Assembly (NCBI RefSeq): GCF_910578895.1
Contig: NZ_CAJTSC010000040.1
Location: forward strand, 1 to 29,740
From: an uncultured Bacteroides sp.
GTDB lineage: Bacteria > Bacteroidota > Bacteroidia > Bacteroidales > Bacteroidaceae
Direction: 5' to 3'
DNA: 29,740 nucleotides
In this document: positions 14,641 through 22,718 of the stretch, piece by piece
Layout of the letters: each line of letters starts with the position of its first letter
Numbering within the stretch: the first letter of the stretch is position 1
The notes under the pieces: generated by a model
Database searches by the model: none
Told to the model about the DNA's origin: nothing
Seen by the model: the letters and a program-made list of their open reading frames with translations, nothing else
Made by a program: the position numbers and the translations under genes

Positions 14641-15918
14641 ATGACAACAAAGGAAATCCCCGTACTGTTGCTGACCGGCTATCTGGGCAGTGGCAAAACG
14701 ACATTGGTGAACCATATTCTTTCCAACAAACAAGGCATCAAGTTCGCGGTTATCGTGAACGACATAGGCGAAGTCAACATCGATGCCGACCTCATTCAGA
14801 AAGGGGGCATTGTCGGCAAGAAGGATGAAAGTCTCATTGCACTTCAAAACGGATGTATTTGCTGCACGCTGAAAACAGATTTAATAGAGCAAATAGGCGA
14901 AATCATGCGTATGGAACGTTTCGACTATATCGTTATCGAAGCCAGCGGCATCTGTGAACCGGAGCCTATCGCACAGACCATCTGCTCCATTCCCCGCTTG
15001 GGTGGCATGTACACCCGATACGGCATCTGCCGCCTGGATTGCATCACCACCGTGGTCGATGCCTTGCGCCTGCAAAGCGAATTTTCCTGCGGCAACAATC
15101 TCGTGCAGAAAGGAATTGACGAGGAAGACATCGAGAACCTTATCATCCGGCAAATCGAGTTCTGCAACATCATCCTGCTGAACAAGGCGGCGGAAGTAGC
15201 ACCCGAAGAATTGGAGCGTATCAAGCGGATTATACGCACCCTGCAACCCGAAGCCGAAATCATAGAATGCAATTATGCAGAGGTGGATCTGGAAAAGATT
15301 ATCCACACAGGCATGTTCAACTTCGAACGCGTAGCTACCTCGGCAGGTTGGATACGCGGAATAGAGAAACAAGCCACTGAAGAGGAAGAGAAAGAAGCGC
15401 ACGGACATCACCACCATAAAGATGAACATGAACATTGTAAAGGTCAACATGAGCATCATAATGTAGAACATGAGCATTGTAATGTAGAACATGAACATCA
15501 CCATGAGGAACACGGGCATCACCACCATCACCATGAAGGGGGCGAAGTAGAGGAATATGGTATCGGCACTTTCGTCTACTACCGCCGTCCGGCATTCGAC
15601 ATACATAAATTCGATCATTTCATCGCTACCAAATGGAGCCGTAACATCATCCGCGCCAAAGGAGTATGTTATTTCAGCCACAACCGGGACATGTCCTACC
15701 TTTTCGAGCAGGCAGGTATTCAAAAACAACTGACCGAAGCCGGCTTATGGTATGCCACCGCACCCCAAGAAGACCTGATTGAACTGATGCGCCAAGAACC
15801 CGGACTGCTACGCGATTGGGACGAGAAGTATGGCGACCGCATGCAGAAGATTGTCTTCATAGGTCAGCACATGGACAAGGAACAGATTATACGCGACCTT
15901 GACGAATGCCTGGAATAG
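14641..15918 (+). CDS. CobW/P47K-family (COG0523) GTPase with histidine-rich metal-binding linker
   Basis: The 425-residue protein is a G3E-type GTPase, a family that includes zinc and cobalt metallochaperones. Seen directly: P-loop G13-YLGSGKTT, metal-binding NGCICC with cysteines at 72, 74 and 75, and the Mg/Walker-B-like VIEASGICEPEP with E100. A 46-residue linker at 254-299 is dominated by His, Glu and Asp. The CobW C-terminal domain is at ~305-425. The usual guanine-specificity motif NKxD reads NKAA at 181-184, so its aspartate is missing. The His-rich linker is coded by short degenerate DNA repeats (15415-15535). A role in zinc or other divalent metal handling is inferred from the family. 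The last 32 bases overlap the convergent nadD. Confidence 0.92.
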   Translation: MTTKEIPVLLLTGYLGSGKTTLVNHILSNKQGIKFAVIVNDIGEVNIDADLIQKGGIVGKKDESLIALQNGCICCTLKTDLIEQIGEIMRMERFDYIVIEASGICEPEPIAQTICSIPRLGGMYTRYGICRLDCITTVVDALRLQSEFSCGNNLVQKGIDEEDIENLIIRQIEFCNIILLNKAAEVAPEELERIKRIIRTLQPEAEIIECNYAEVDLEKIIHTGMFNFERVATSAGWIRGIEKQATEEEEKEAHGHHHHKDEHEHCKGQHEHHNVEHEHCNVEHEHHHEEHGHHHHHHEGGEVEEYGIGTFVYYRRPAFDIHKFDHFIATKWSRNIIRAKGVCYFSHNRDMSYLFEQAGIQKQLTEAGLWYATAPQEDLIELMRQEPGLLRDWDEKYGDRMQKIVFIGQHMDKEQIIRDLDECLE

Positions 15919-16492
15919 ACCCGGTTTCAACTCCGGCCTGCTTCAACGCTTCATAGACAGCCGGATGCAGGAAGTAGCGCACATCCCGCCCCTCTTCCAT
16001 AGCCCGGCGGATAAAGGTGGAACTGATTTCGAATGTGGGTGAAGATGACAGTTTTACATTTCGAGGTAAAGCTTCCCCATCTACCGCATAACCCGGACGA
16101 GGATAAACAAGGATGAAATTCTCCGCAAGAATACGCTCCGACTGATACCAATGGGAAAAGAGCGCCCAGTTGTCGGAACCTATGATAAGATGGAAAGTAT
16201 CTTGCGGATAATTCTGCTTCAGTTTGTCCAGTGTATGGACGGTATAGGACGGGCGCGACAGGTGAAACTCGAAATCGGAAGCCCGAAACTTAGGATAACC
16301 CGCAATGGCAAGGCGCACTAATTTCAGGCGGAATTCATCGTCCATTAAAGATGTCTCTTCTTTCAGCGGATTATGAGGGGTCACCATAAACCAAACCTCG
16401 TCCAAACCTTCGTATTCACAAAGATAGTTGGCAAGCGCCAAATGTCCGATATGTACCGGATTGAACGAACCGCTGAAGACACCTATATTCAC
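15887..16492 (-). CDS. nadD: Nicotinate-nucleotide adenylyltransferase
   Basis: This enzyme joins ATP and nicotinate mononucleotide to form deamido-NAD, an essential step of NAD synthesis. The 201-residue protein opens with GVFSGSFNPVHIGH, the nucleotidyltransferase T/HxGH motif at residues 8-17. It has FMVTPHNPLKEE and LIIGSDNW in the middle. The closing motif FEISSTFIRRAMEEGRDVRYFLHPAVYEAL contains the ISSTxIR signature. It is the last gene of a minus-strand run behind yicC and gmk. Its 3' end overlaps the convergent CobW-type gene by 32 bases. Confidence 0.94.
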   Translation of the reverse strand: MNIGVFSGSFNPVHIGHLALANYLCEYEGLDEVWFMVTPHNPLKEETSLMDDEFRLKLVRLAIAGYPKFRASDFEFHLSRPSYTVHTLDKLKQNYPQDTFHLIIGSDNWALFSHWYQSERILAENFILVYPRPGYAVDGEALPRNVKLSSSPTFEISSTFIRRAMEEGRDVRYFLHPAVYEALKQAGVETGSIPGIRQGRV

Positions 16493-16540
16493 TTTGTAAA
16501 TTGAAAATTAAAAATTGGGAATTACAACTATCAATCCTCA

Positions 16541-16568
16541 CCGGAACTGTCCTGTCGGGCGGTTCCGG
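16541..16568. other. Inverted repeat between gmk and nadD
   Basis: CCGGAAC (16541-16547) and GTTCCGG (16562-16568) form a 7-bp GC-rich dyad with a 14-base loop in the 130-base gap. There is no T run; it could be an attenuating or processing hairpin in the minus-strand transcript. Confidence 0.35.
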
Positions 16569-16622
16569 CAAAGTTTGACTATTGTATTGATATCAATTAC
16601 AGGCAAAGAGACAAGAGCTGTT

Positions 16623-17186
16623 TTACCGATTCAGGAAACGGGTTATTACTTCCAACGCTTCCGCTTTGGCGGTCTCCAAATCATCGTTCACGATTATCGT
16701 ATCGAACTTTGAAGCAAAACCAAGTTCATATTCGGCTTTTGCCACACGGCTCTCAATTACTTCGGGAGCATCCGTAGCACGACCTGTCAAGCGCTTGCGC
16801 AGCTCCTCCACCGAAGGCGGCTGAATGAAAACAGACAAAGCACGTTCGCCATAGAACTTCTTGATGTTACAGCCGCCCACTACATCCACATCGAACACAA
16901 CATTCTGTCCGGCGGCGAGTTGCGCCTCCACTTGCGCCTTCAGCGTTCCGTAGAAACGGTCCTGATACACTTCCTCATATTCCAGAAATTCATCGTTGGC
17001 TATACGCTGCCGAAATTCATCGGGGGTAAGAAAGAAATACTCCACACCGTTTTGTTCCGCACCGCGCGGCGGACGGCTGGTTGCCGAAATGGAGAAAGCC
17101 AAATTCAGGTTCTGCGTCAACAGATAGTTGATGATTGTCGACTTGCCCGAACCCGAGGGGGCTGAAAAAATGATAAGTTTGCCCAT
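16623..17186 (-). CDS. gmk: Guanylate kinase
   Basis: This enzyme phosphorylates GMP to GDP with ATP. The ATG at 17186 begins MGKLIIFSAPSGSGKST, where the P-loop sits at residues 8-17. A longer in-frame start at 17213 adds only nine residues and is not supported. GMP-binding residues appear in SATSRPPRGAEQNGVEYFFLTPDEF, followed by NDEFLEYEEVYQDRFYGT and the FDVDVVGG Walker-B-like strand. The lid RLTGRATDAPEVIESRVAKAEYEL carries the catalytic arginines. Length, 187 residues, is standard. It lies between yicC and nadD on the same strand, a neighbourhood I recall as common in Bacteroidetes. Confidence 0.95.
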   Translation of the reverse strand: MGKLIIFSAPSGSGKSTIINYLLTQNLNLAFSISATSRPPRGAEQNGVEYFFLTPDEFRQRIANDEFLEYEEVYQDRFYGTLKAQVEAQLAAGQNVVFDVDVVGGCNIKKFYGERALSVFIQPPSVEELRKRLTGRATDAPEVIESRVAKAEYELGFASKFDTIIVNDDLETAKAEALEVITRFLNR

Positions 17187-17380
17187 ATACTTTTTTATTT
17201 TGAGGGGAATCAAAAGGAGTTTTCGGGAGTTATTGTCCTGCGGACAAGAATTAAAGGCTGATTATCGCCTATAAAAACGGAATTATCATCCGCACAAGCA
17301 ACGCTATCGGCTTCTAACTCCTGACGGAACAAAGCGAAGTAGCAACTCTCTTTTAAACTCCAGCCAACTCCTTAATCATA

Positions 17381-18259
17381 TTACATTACGTTCAGCACCT
17401 GCTCCTTGATTTGTTCCAATTCATCCTTCATCTGCACCACTATCTTCTGCATCTCGGCATGGTTGGATTTGCTGCCCAGTGTATTAATCTCACGCCCCAT
17501 TTCCTGTGCGATAAAGCCTAACTTCTTACCCTGTCCGCTACCGCTATCAAGCGTACTGATGAAATATTTCAGATGATTGGAAAGACGTTGCTTTTCTTCG
17601 TTTATATCGAGTTTTTCAATGTAGTAGATAAGTTCCTGTTCCAAACGGTTCTTATCATAATCCACACTTAAAGTCTTCTCAAGGGCATCGGTGATACGCT
17701 CTTTTACCTTGCCCACCCGCTCCTGCTCATACGGCTCTACCGCTTCGAGCAACCGGGCGATATTCGCGATTTTCTCACGAAACTTCCCTTCCAGCGCCAC
17801 ACCTTCCTGCTTACGAAAGTCAATCAACCGACTGATAGCCTCTTCCACCGCCACATGCACCACTGCCCACTCTTCGTTGCTCAGTTCCTGAACCTCGTTC
17901 TTCGTCATCACGTCCGGCAGACGGAGCAATGTGGCAAACCAGTCGGCAGGTTCGGGAATGCCGGCAGTTACAGAGATTTCCTTAATCCGTTTATAATAAG
18001 CCGCCACCAATTCCTGATTAATGGGAGTAGCCGGTTGTTCCGCATCTTTCTTTTCAATCCAAAGGCTGAAATCGACTTTGCCACGTTCCAACATCCTGGA
18101 TATTTCGTTACGGATTTCCATCTCTTTCTCCCTATAAAGCGGAGCGATACGGGCAGACAAATCCATTGCCTTACTGTTGAGCGACTTAATCTCAACATTG
18201 ATTTTCTTATCGGGCAATTCGGCCGTTGCCTTGCCATAGCCCGTCATAGATTGTATCAT
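17381..18259 (-). CDS. YicC/YloC-family endoribonuclease
   Basis: The 292-residue protein has the family's near-invariant start MIQSMTGYGKA, an N-terminal YicC domain with KINVEIKSLNSKAMDLSARI, and the C-terminal DUF1732 block. That block contains EQELIYYIEKLDINEEKQRLSNHLKYF and the terminal GKKLGFIAQEMGREINTLGSKSNHAEMQKIVVQMKDELEQIKEQVLNV. Members are metal-dependent endoribonucleases; E. coli YicC helps turn over a small RNA. Gmk follows after 194 bases and the transcript probably continues to nadD. The promoter faces tsaB across 93 bases that include a shared palindrome. Confidence 0.93.
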   Translation of the reverse strand: MIQSMTGYGKATAELPDKKINVEIKSLNSKAMDLSARIAPLYREKEMEIRNEISRMLERGKVDFSLWIEKKDAEQPATPINQELVAAYYKRIKEISVTAGIPEPADWFATLLRLPDVMTKNEVQELSNEEWAVVHVAVEEAISRLIDFRKQEGVALEGKFREKIANIARLLEAVEPYEQERVGKVKERITDALEKTLSVDYDKNRLEQELIYYIEKLDINEEKQRLSNHLKYFISTLDSGSGQGKKLGFIAQEMGREINTLGSKSNHAEMQKIVVQMKDELEQIKEQVLNVM

Positions 18260-18276
18260 AATGTTATAGTTTTGCG

Positions 18277-18284
18277 CAAAATTA
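18277..18284 (-). promoter_or_regulatory. -7 box of the yicC promoter
   Basis: On the minus strand TAATTTTG matches TAnnTTTG, 18 bases before the start codon, implying a very short leader. Confidence 0.55.
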
Positions 18285-18287
18285 CAC

Positions 18288-18313
18288 GATTATTTTAATT
18301 AGTGAAAATAATC
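18288..18313. promoter_or_regulatory. Palindrome between divergent yicC and tsaB promoters
   Basis: GATTATTTT and AAAATAATC form a perfect 9-bp dyad with an 8-base spacer. It lies between the two divergent -7 boxes and covers both expected -33 regions. It may be a shared operator, or simply an arrangement of two mirrored A/T-rich promoter elements. Confidence 0.5.
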
Positions 18314-18316
18314 ACG

Positions 18317-18324
18317 TAAATTTG
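18317..18324 (+). promoter_or_regulatory. -7 box of the tsaB promoter
   Basis: TAAATTTG matches TAnnTTTG, 28 bases before the tsaB ATG. Confidence 0.55.
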
Positions 18325-18352
18325 CCACAAGAAAAATATCAGAATAGAAGTT

Positions 18353-19045
18353 ATGTCATGTATCTTGCATATTGAAACGTCTACCTCAGTCTGCTCTGTA
18401 GCCGTGAGTGAAGATGGACAAAACGTTTTCAAGAAAGAAGACCTGAACGGTCCTTCACACGCAGTTTCATTAGGAGTATTCGTTGACGAAGCACTGTCAT
18501 TTGCCGATAGCCATGCCATGCCGTTGGATGCCGTTGCCGTAAGTTGTGGTCCCGGTTCATATACGGGATTGCGTATTGGCGTATCTATGGCAAAAGGCGT
18601 GTGTTACGGACGTAACCTGCCTCTTATCGGGCTTCCTACCCTGAAAGTGCAATGCGTGCCGGTGCTGCTCTATCACGATGAATTGCCGGAAAACGCCTTG
18701 TTATGTCCGATGATAGACGCCCGGCGCATGGAAGTATATGCCGCCATTTACGACCGCGCACTGAATCCCGTACGCGACATTGCAGCAGATATCGTGGACG
18801 AGAACTCCTACCGGGAGTTTCTGGACAAACAGCCTGTCTACTTCTTCGGCGACGGCGCAGCCAAATGCAAAACTGCAATTGTACATCCCAATGCACACTT
18901 CATCGATGGCATCCGTCCACTGGCAAGCATGATGTTCCCGCTGGCAGAAAAGGCAATAGCCGAAAAAGATTTCAAAGACGTAGCCTATTTCGAGCCGTTC
19001 TATCTGAAAGAGTTCGTAGCAAGCCAACCGAAAAAACTTTTATAA
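18353..19045 (+). CDS. tsaB: tRNA threonylcarbamoyladenosine biosynthesis protein TsaB
   Basis: TsaB is the pseudo-enzyme partner of TsaD in the complex that makes t6A37 in ANN-decoding tRNAs. The 230-residue protein has the ASKHA-fold start ILHIETSTSVCSVAVSEDG, a central AVSCGPGSYTGLRIGVSMAKGVCYGRNLPLIGLPTL block, and MIDARRMEVYAAIYD. Full length and all blocks match the family. It leads a plus-strand run of envelope and translation genes, with its own promoter facing yicC. DUF4290 follows after 38 bases. Confidence 0.94.
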   Translation: MSCILHIETSTSVCSVAVSEDGQNVFKKEDLNGPSHAVSLGVFVDEALSFADSHAMPLDAVAVSCGPGSYTGLRIGVSMAKGVCYGRNLPLIGLPTLKVQCVPVLLYHDELPENALLCPMIDARRMEVYAAIYDRALNPVRDIAADIVDENSYREFLDKQPVYFFGDGAAKCKTAIVHPNAHFIDGIRPLASMMFPLAEKAIAEKDFKDVAYFEPFYLKEFVASQPKKLL

Positions 19046-19083
19046 AAAGGATGGCATCAACAACCGTTAATTCCTAAAAGATT

Positions 19084-19698
19084 ATGCAATATAACACTCA
19101 ACAGAAACGGATGCCTTTGCCCGAATACGGCCGTAGCATCCAAAATATGGTAAATCATGCACTGACAATCGAGAACCGCTCCGAGCGCCAGCGCTGTGCC
19201 AATACAATCATCAACATCATGGGAAACATGTTTCCCCACTTACGCGATGTGCCCGACTTCAAACATAAACTTTGGGATCATCTTGCCATCATGTCCGACT
19301 TCAAACTGGACATCGACTATCCGTATGAGATTATCCGCAAAGACAACCTCGTGACTAAACCGGAAACAGTTCCCTATCCCAGTACCAAGATACGTTATCG
19401 TCACTATGGCCGAACTTTGGAAGTACTGATAAAGAAAGCCATCGATTTTCCCGAGGGAGACGAAAAACAAAACCTTGTCGCCCTGATATGTAACCACATG
19501 AAGAAAGACTACATGTCCTGGAACAAAGATACCGTAGACGACCGTAAAATAGCGGATGACCTTCACGAACTGTCCGATGGCAAACTGCAAATGACCGATA
19601 GCCTGCTTCGTCTGATGACCGAACGAATCGAGCAGAACTATCGCCCGAAGATGAACAATCAGAATAATAGAAACAACAACCGGAAGAAAAGATTCTAA
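19084..19698 (+). CDS. DUF4290 domain protein
   Basis: I recognise this 204-residue protein as the Bacteroidetes-specific DUF4290 family, of unknown function. The conserved N-terminus (MQYNTQQKRMPLPEYGRSIQNMVN) is present, followed by a helical body with DFKHKLWDHLAIMSDF, KIRYRHYGRTLEVLIKKA and LICNHMKKDYMSWNKDT. The tail, rich in Asn, Arg and Lys (NNQNNRNNNRKKRF), suggests nucleic-acid contact, but this is only inference. It lies between tsaB and murA. Its stop codon falls inside the left arm of a fold-back repeat. Confidence 0.87.
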   Translation: MQYNTQQKRMPLPEYGRSIQNMVNHALTIENRSERQRCANTIINIMGNMFPHLRDVPDFKHKLWDHLAIMSDFKLDIDYPYEIIRKDNLVTKPETVPYPSTKIRYRHYGRTLEVLIKKAIDFPEGDEKQNLVALICNHMKKDYMSWNKDTVDDRKIADDLHELSDGKLQMTDSLLRLMTERIEQNYRPKMNNQNNRNNNRKKRF

Positions 19699-19813
19699 GA
19701 TTTCAGATTTATGATTCCAGATTTTAGATTTATAACATGCGGATAAAAACGTGTAATTATAAAGATTGGAATCTTACGTCTAAAATCTGAAATCATAAAT
19801 CTGAAATCTTAGA
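19694..19813. repeat. Fold-back repeat of the AGATTT family between DUF4290 and murA
   Basis: Two 35-bp arms (19694-19728 and 19779-19813) are inverted copies with a single mismatch, enclosing 50 bases. The left arm begins TCTAAGATTTCAGATTT and overlaps the DUF4290 stop codon. A further partial unit, ATCTGAAATCATAAATCTT, follows at 19815-19833 and reaches to within five bases of the murA ATG. The interior contains ACATGCGG, also found in the arms of the element at 28305-28534, which ties the two together. Confidence 0.88.
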
Positions 19814-19837
19814 ATCTGAAATCATAAATCTTAATCG

Positions 19838-21142
19838 ATGGCTTCATTTATAATAGAAGGCGGACACAGCCTTTCCGGCGATATTTATCCTCAGGGGGCA
19901 AAGAACGAAGTGCTGCAGATTGTATGCGCCACCCTGCTCACTGCCGAAGAGGTAACGGTACACAACATACCGGACATACTGGATGTGAACAACCTCATCC
20001 AGCTGATGCGGGATATGGGAGTGAAAGTGGAGAAAAAAGGTATCAACACATACAGTTTCCAAGCAGCCAATGTCGACTTCTCCTATCTGGAAAGTGATGA
20101 ATTCCTGAAAAGATGCTCCAGCCTGCGCGGTTCGGTGATGCTGGTAGGCCCTATGGTGGCACGTTTCGGCAAGGCGATGATTTCCAAACCGGGCGGAGAC
20201 AAGATAGGACGCCGCCGTTTGGATACGCATTTTATCGGAATACAGAATTTAGGAGCCGTTTTTGCTTACAACGAGCAACGGGAAGTTTATGAAATATCCG
20301 CACGGCAGTTGCACGGCAGTTATATGCTGCTGGATGAAGCATCCGTAACGGGAACCGCCAACATCATAATGGCAGCCGTACTTGCCAAAGGCAAAACAAC
20401 CATCTACAATGCCGCCTGCGAACCCTACATACAGCAACTATGCCGGATGCTGAACCGCATGGGCGCCAAGATAGAAGGCATCGCTTCCAACCTGCTCACC
20501 ATCGAGGGAGTGGACGAACTGCATGGAACAGAACATACCATTCTGCCGGACATGATTGAAGTAGGAAGTTTCATCGGTATGGCAGCCATGACGAAAAGCG
20601 AACTGACCATCAAGAATGTCTCATACGAAAATCTGGGTATCATCCCCGACAGTTTCCGTCGTCTGGGTATCAAAATGGAACAGCGTGGTGATGACATCTA
20701 CATACCGGCACAAGAAAACTACCAAATAGAATCTTTCATGGACGGCTCCATCATGACAATAGCCGATGCTCCGTGGCCCGGACTTACGCCGGACTTGCTG
20801 AGCGTACTGCTGGTAGTTGCCACACAGGCAAAGGGCAGCGTATTGATTCACCAGAAAATGTTTGAAAGCCGCTTGTTCTTTGTGGACAAACTGATAGATA
20901 TGGGAGCCCAAATCATTTTGTGCGATCCGCATCGCGCCGTAGTCATCGGACATAATCACAACTTCAAACTACGCGGCGGCAACATGACATCACCGGACAT
21001 CCGTGCCGGCATCGCCCTACTGATAGCCGCCATGAGCGCCGACGGCATCAGTCGTATCCATAACATAGAACAGATAGACCGGGGCTATCAGAACATAGAA
21101 GGACGACTGAATGCGCTTGGAGCAAGAATTACGAGAATATAA
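19838..21142 (+). CDS. murA: UDP-N-acetylglucosamine 1-carboxyvinyltransferase
   Basis: This enzyme commits UDP-GlcNAc to peptidoglycan synthesis by adding enolpyruvate. The 434-residue protein has K22-N23 in QGAKNEVL, exactly as in the known enzyme. The repeated EPSP-synthase-like folds contain LRGSVMLVGPMVARFG, DEASVTGTANIIMAA and ADAPWPGLTPDLLSVLLVVATQAKG. In the mobile loop, PGGDKIGRRRLDTH has aspartate at residue 121 where fosfomycin-sensitive enzymes have the reactive cysteine (C115 in E. coli). The usual -10 to -30 leader is occupied by the AGATTT repeat. rimM follows after 45 bases. Confidence 0.96.
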   Translation: MASFIIEGGHSLSGDIYPQGAKNEVLQIVCATLLTAEEVTVHNIPDILDVNNLIQLMRDMGVKVEKKGINTYSFQAANVDFSYLESDEFLKRCSSLRGSVMLVGPMVARFGKAMISKPGGDKIGRRRLDTHFIGIQNLGAVFAYNEQREVYEISARQLHGSYMLLDEASVTGTANIIMAAVLAKGKTTIYNAACEPYIQQLCRMLNRMGAKIEGIASNLLTIEGVDELHGTEHTILPDMIEVGSFIGMAAMTKSELTIKNVSYENLGIIPDSFRRLGIKMEQRGDDIYIPAQENYQIESFMDGSIMTIADAPWPGLTPDLLSVLLVVATQAKGSVLIHQKMFESRLFFVDKLIDMGAQIILCDPHRAVVIGHNHNFKLRGGNMTSPDIRAGIALLIAAMSADGISRIHNIEQIDRGYQNIEGRLNALGARITRI

Positions 21143-21187
21143 CAAACAGGCAACAAGGTGAATGAAACAGTAAGATAGTAAAACAAC

Positions 21188-21724
21188 ATGATACGCAAAG
21201 AGGAAGTATATAAAATAGGTATATTCAACAAGCCTCACGGCATTCATGGAGAATTGTCATTCACCTTTACGGATGACATATTCGACCGTGTAGAGACAGA
21301 ATATCTCATTTGTCTATTGGACGGGATATTCGTACCGTTCTTTATAGAAGAGTATCGTTTTCGTTCGGACACTACGGCACTCATCAAACTTGAAGGAGTG
21401 GACACGGCAGAGCGTGCACGAATGTTTACCAACATCGAAGTCTACTTTCCAGTAAAACATGCCGAGGAAGCCGGACCGGGGGAACTCAGTTGGGATTTCT
21501 TTGTAGGTTTCCGTATAGAGGAAGTGCGTCACGGTAAACTGGGTGAAGTAACGGATGTGGATACGTCTACCATCAACACCTTGTTCGTGGTAGATTATAA
21601 AGGAGAAGAATTGCTGATTCCGGCACAAGAAGATTTTATTGTGGGCATCGACCAAAAGCATAAGATCATTACAGTAGATTTGCCGGACGGATTGCTTGCC
21701 TTGGACAATACGGAAGAAGTGTGA
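21188..21724 (+). CDS. rimM: Ribosome maturation factor RimM
   Basis: RimM binds ribosomal protein S19 and helps assemble the 30S head. The 178-residue protein has the N-terminal beta-barrel start KIGIFNKPHGIHGELSFTF and a PRC-barrel C-terminal domain with SWDFFVGFRIEE, LGEVTDVD, LFVVDYKGEELLIPAQEDFI and the closing VDLPDGLLAL. All family blocks are present. It lies 72 bases before the M23 peptidase gene in the same run. Confidence 0.94.
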   Translation: MIRKEEVYKIGIFNKPHGIHGELSFTFTDDIFDRVETEYLICLLDGIFVPFFIEEYRFRSDTTALIKLEGVDTAERARMFTNIEVYFPVKHAEEAGPGELSWDFFVGFRIEEVRHGKLGEVTDVDTSTINTLFVVDYKGEELLIPAQEDFIVGIDQKHKIITVDLPDGLLALDNTEEV

Positions 21725-21796
21725 AAAGAATGAGTGAGGAAAGAATAAAATGAGCGATAACACATAAACGATAAATAGCTAAACAAAAATCTATAA

Positions 21797-22666
21797 GTGG
21801 CAGCAAATAAGAAGAAAAAAAGAAGAAAAGTATTTTGGAGTAATATCAAGTTTAAGTACAGGCTGACCATTACCAACGAGAATACCCTTGAGGATATTGT
21901 CACGTTACATGTGTCCAAGTTGAACGGTATTTCCGTATTGCTTTCCGTGTTGACAGTACTCTTTCTGATTACTTCTCTGATTGTCGCCTTCACTCCGTTG
22001 CGCAATTACTTGCCCGGATATATGAACAGTGAAGTCCGTGCACAGGTTGTAGAGAATGCCTTACGCGTAGATTCACTCCAACAACTGGTGGACAGGCAAA
22101 ACCTGTACATAATGAATATTCAGGACATCTTCTTGGGAAAAATAAAGGTTGACACCGTTCGTTCCATCGACTCACTGACCATCATGCGGGAGGATTCACT
22201 GATGCAGCGTACACAACGCGAAGCCGAGTTCCGCAAACAATACGAAGAAACCGAAAAATATAACCTTACAAATAGCGTTTCACGTCCCGAAAGAAGCGGA
22301 CTGATTTTCTATCGCCCCACCCGTGGCATGATTTCATCCCCGTTCAATGCAGAAACGAAACATTTCGGAACGGATATAGCAGCCAATCCGGGAGAAAGCG
22401 TATTGGCAACACTGGATGGAACAGTCATTCTAAGTACTTATACAGCCGAAACCGGTTATTTGATAGAAGTACAGCACAACCAGGACTTTGTATCGGTCTA
22501 CAAACATTGCGGTTCGCTACTGAAACGTGAAGGAGATACCGTAAAAGGCGGCGAAGCCATTGCCTTAGTAGGCAGCAGCGGACAACTGACTACCGGACCG
22601 CACCTGCACTTCGAATTATGGCACAAAGGAAGAGCGGTAAATCCGGAGTTTTACATTATATTTTAA
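21797..22666 (+). CDS. M23-family metallopeptidase, membrane-anchored
   Basis: This is a probable peptidoglycan endopeptidase (LytM type) held in the inner membrane and facing the periplasm. Translation starts at GTG (21797); no ATG fits. A lysine/arginine-rich cytoplasmic end (residues 1-22) is followed by one membrane helix at ~45-67 and a coiled-coil-like stretch at ~78-155. The M23 domain starts at ~165. Zinc ligands H189 and D193 (KHFGTDIA) and H271 (GPHLHFEL) are all present, with H237 and H269 as the expected catalytic histidines. It therefore appears active rather than a degenerate activator. dxr follows after 52 bases containing one repeat unit. Confidence 0.93.
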   Translation: MAANKKKKRRKVFWSNIKFKYRLTITNENTLEDIVTLHVSKLNGISVLLSVLTVLFLITSLIVAFTPLRNYLPGYMNSEVRAQVVENALRVDSLQQLVDRQNLYIMNIQDIFLGKIKVDTVRSIDSLTIMREDSLMQRTQREAEFRKQYEETEKYNLTNSVSRPERSGLIFYRPTRGMISSPFNAETKHFGTDIAANPGESVLATLDGTVILSTYTAETGYLIEVQHNQDFVSVYKHCGSLLKREGDTVKGGEAIALVGSSGQLTTGPHLHFELWHKGRAVNPEFYIIF

Positions 22667-22684
22667 AAAGAAATAAAGAATAAG

Positions 22685-22705
22685 TCTGAAATCATAAATC
22701 TGAAA
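22685..22705. repeat. Single AGATTT-family repeat unit upstream of dxr
   Basis: TCTGAAATCATAAATCTGAA is the same unit as in the arms at 19694-19813, here without an inverted partner. It lies 14 bases before the dxr ATG. Confidence 0.75.
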
Positions 22706-22718
22706 AACCATAAAACAG

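Noticed and set aside
15415..15535. Short repeated DNA units considered as a CRISPR-like or regulatory array
   Set aside because: The units keep the CobW reading frame and encode His/Glu-rich residues, so they are coding repeats without spacers.
14881..15729. Minus-strand 282-aa frame with Met/Phe/Val-rich repeats
   Set aside because: It is the reverse reading of the His-rich linker of the CobW-type gene; the repeats are a by-product of His/Glu codons.
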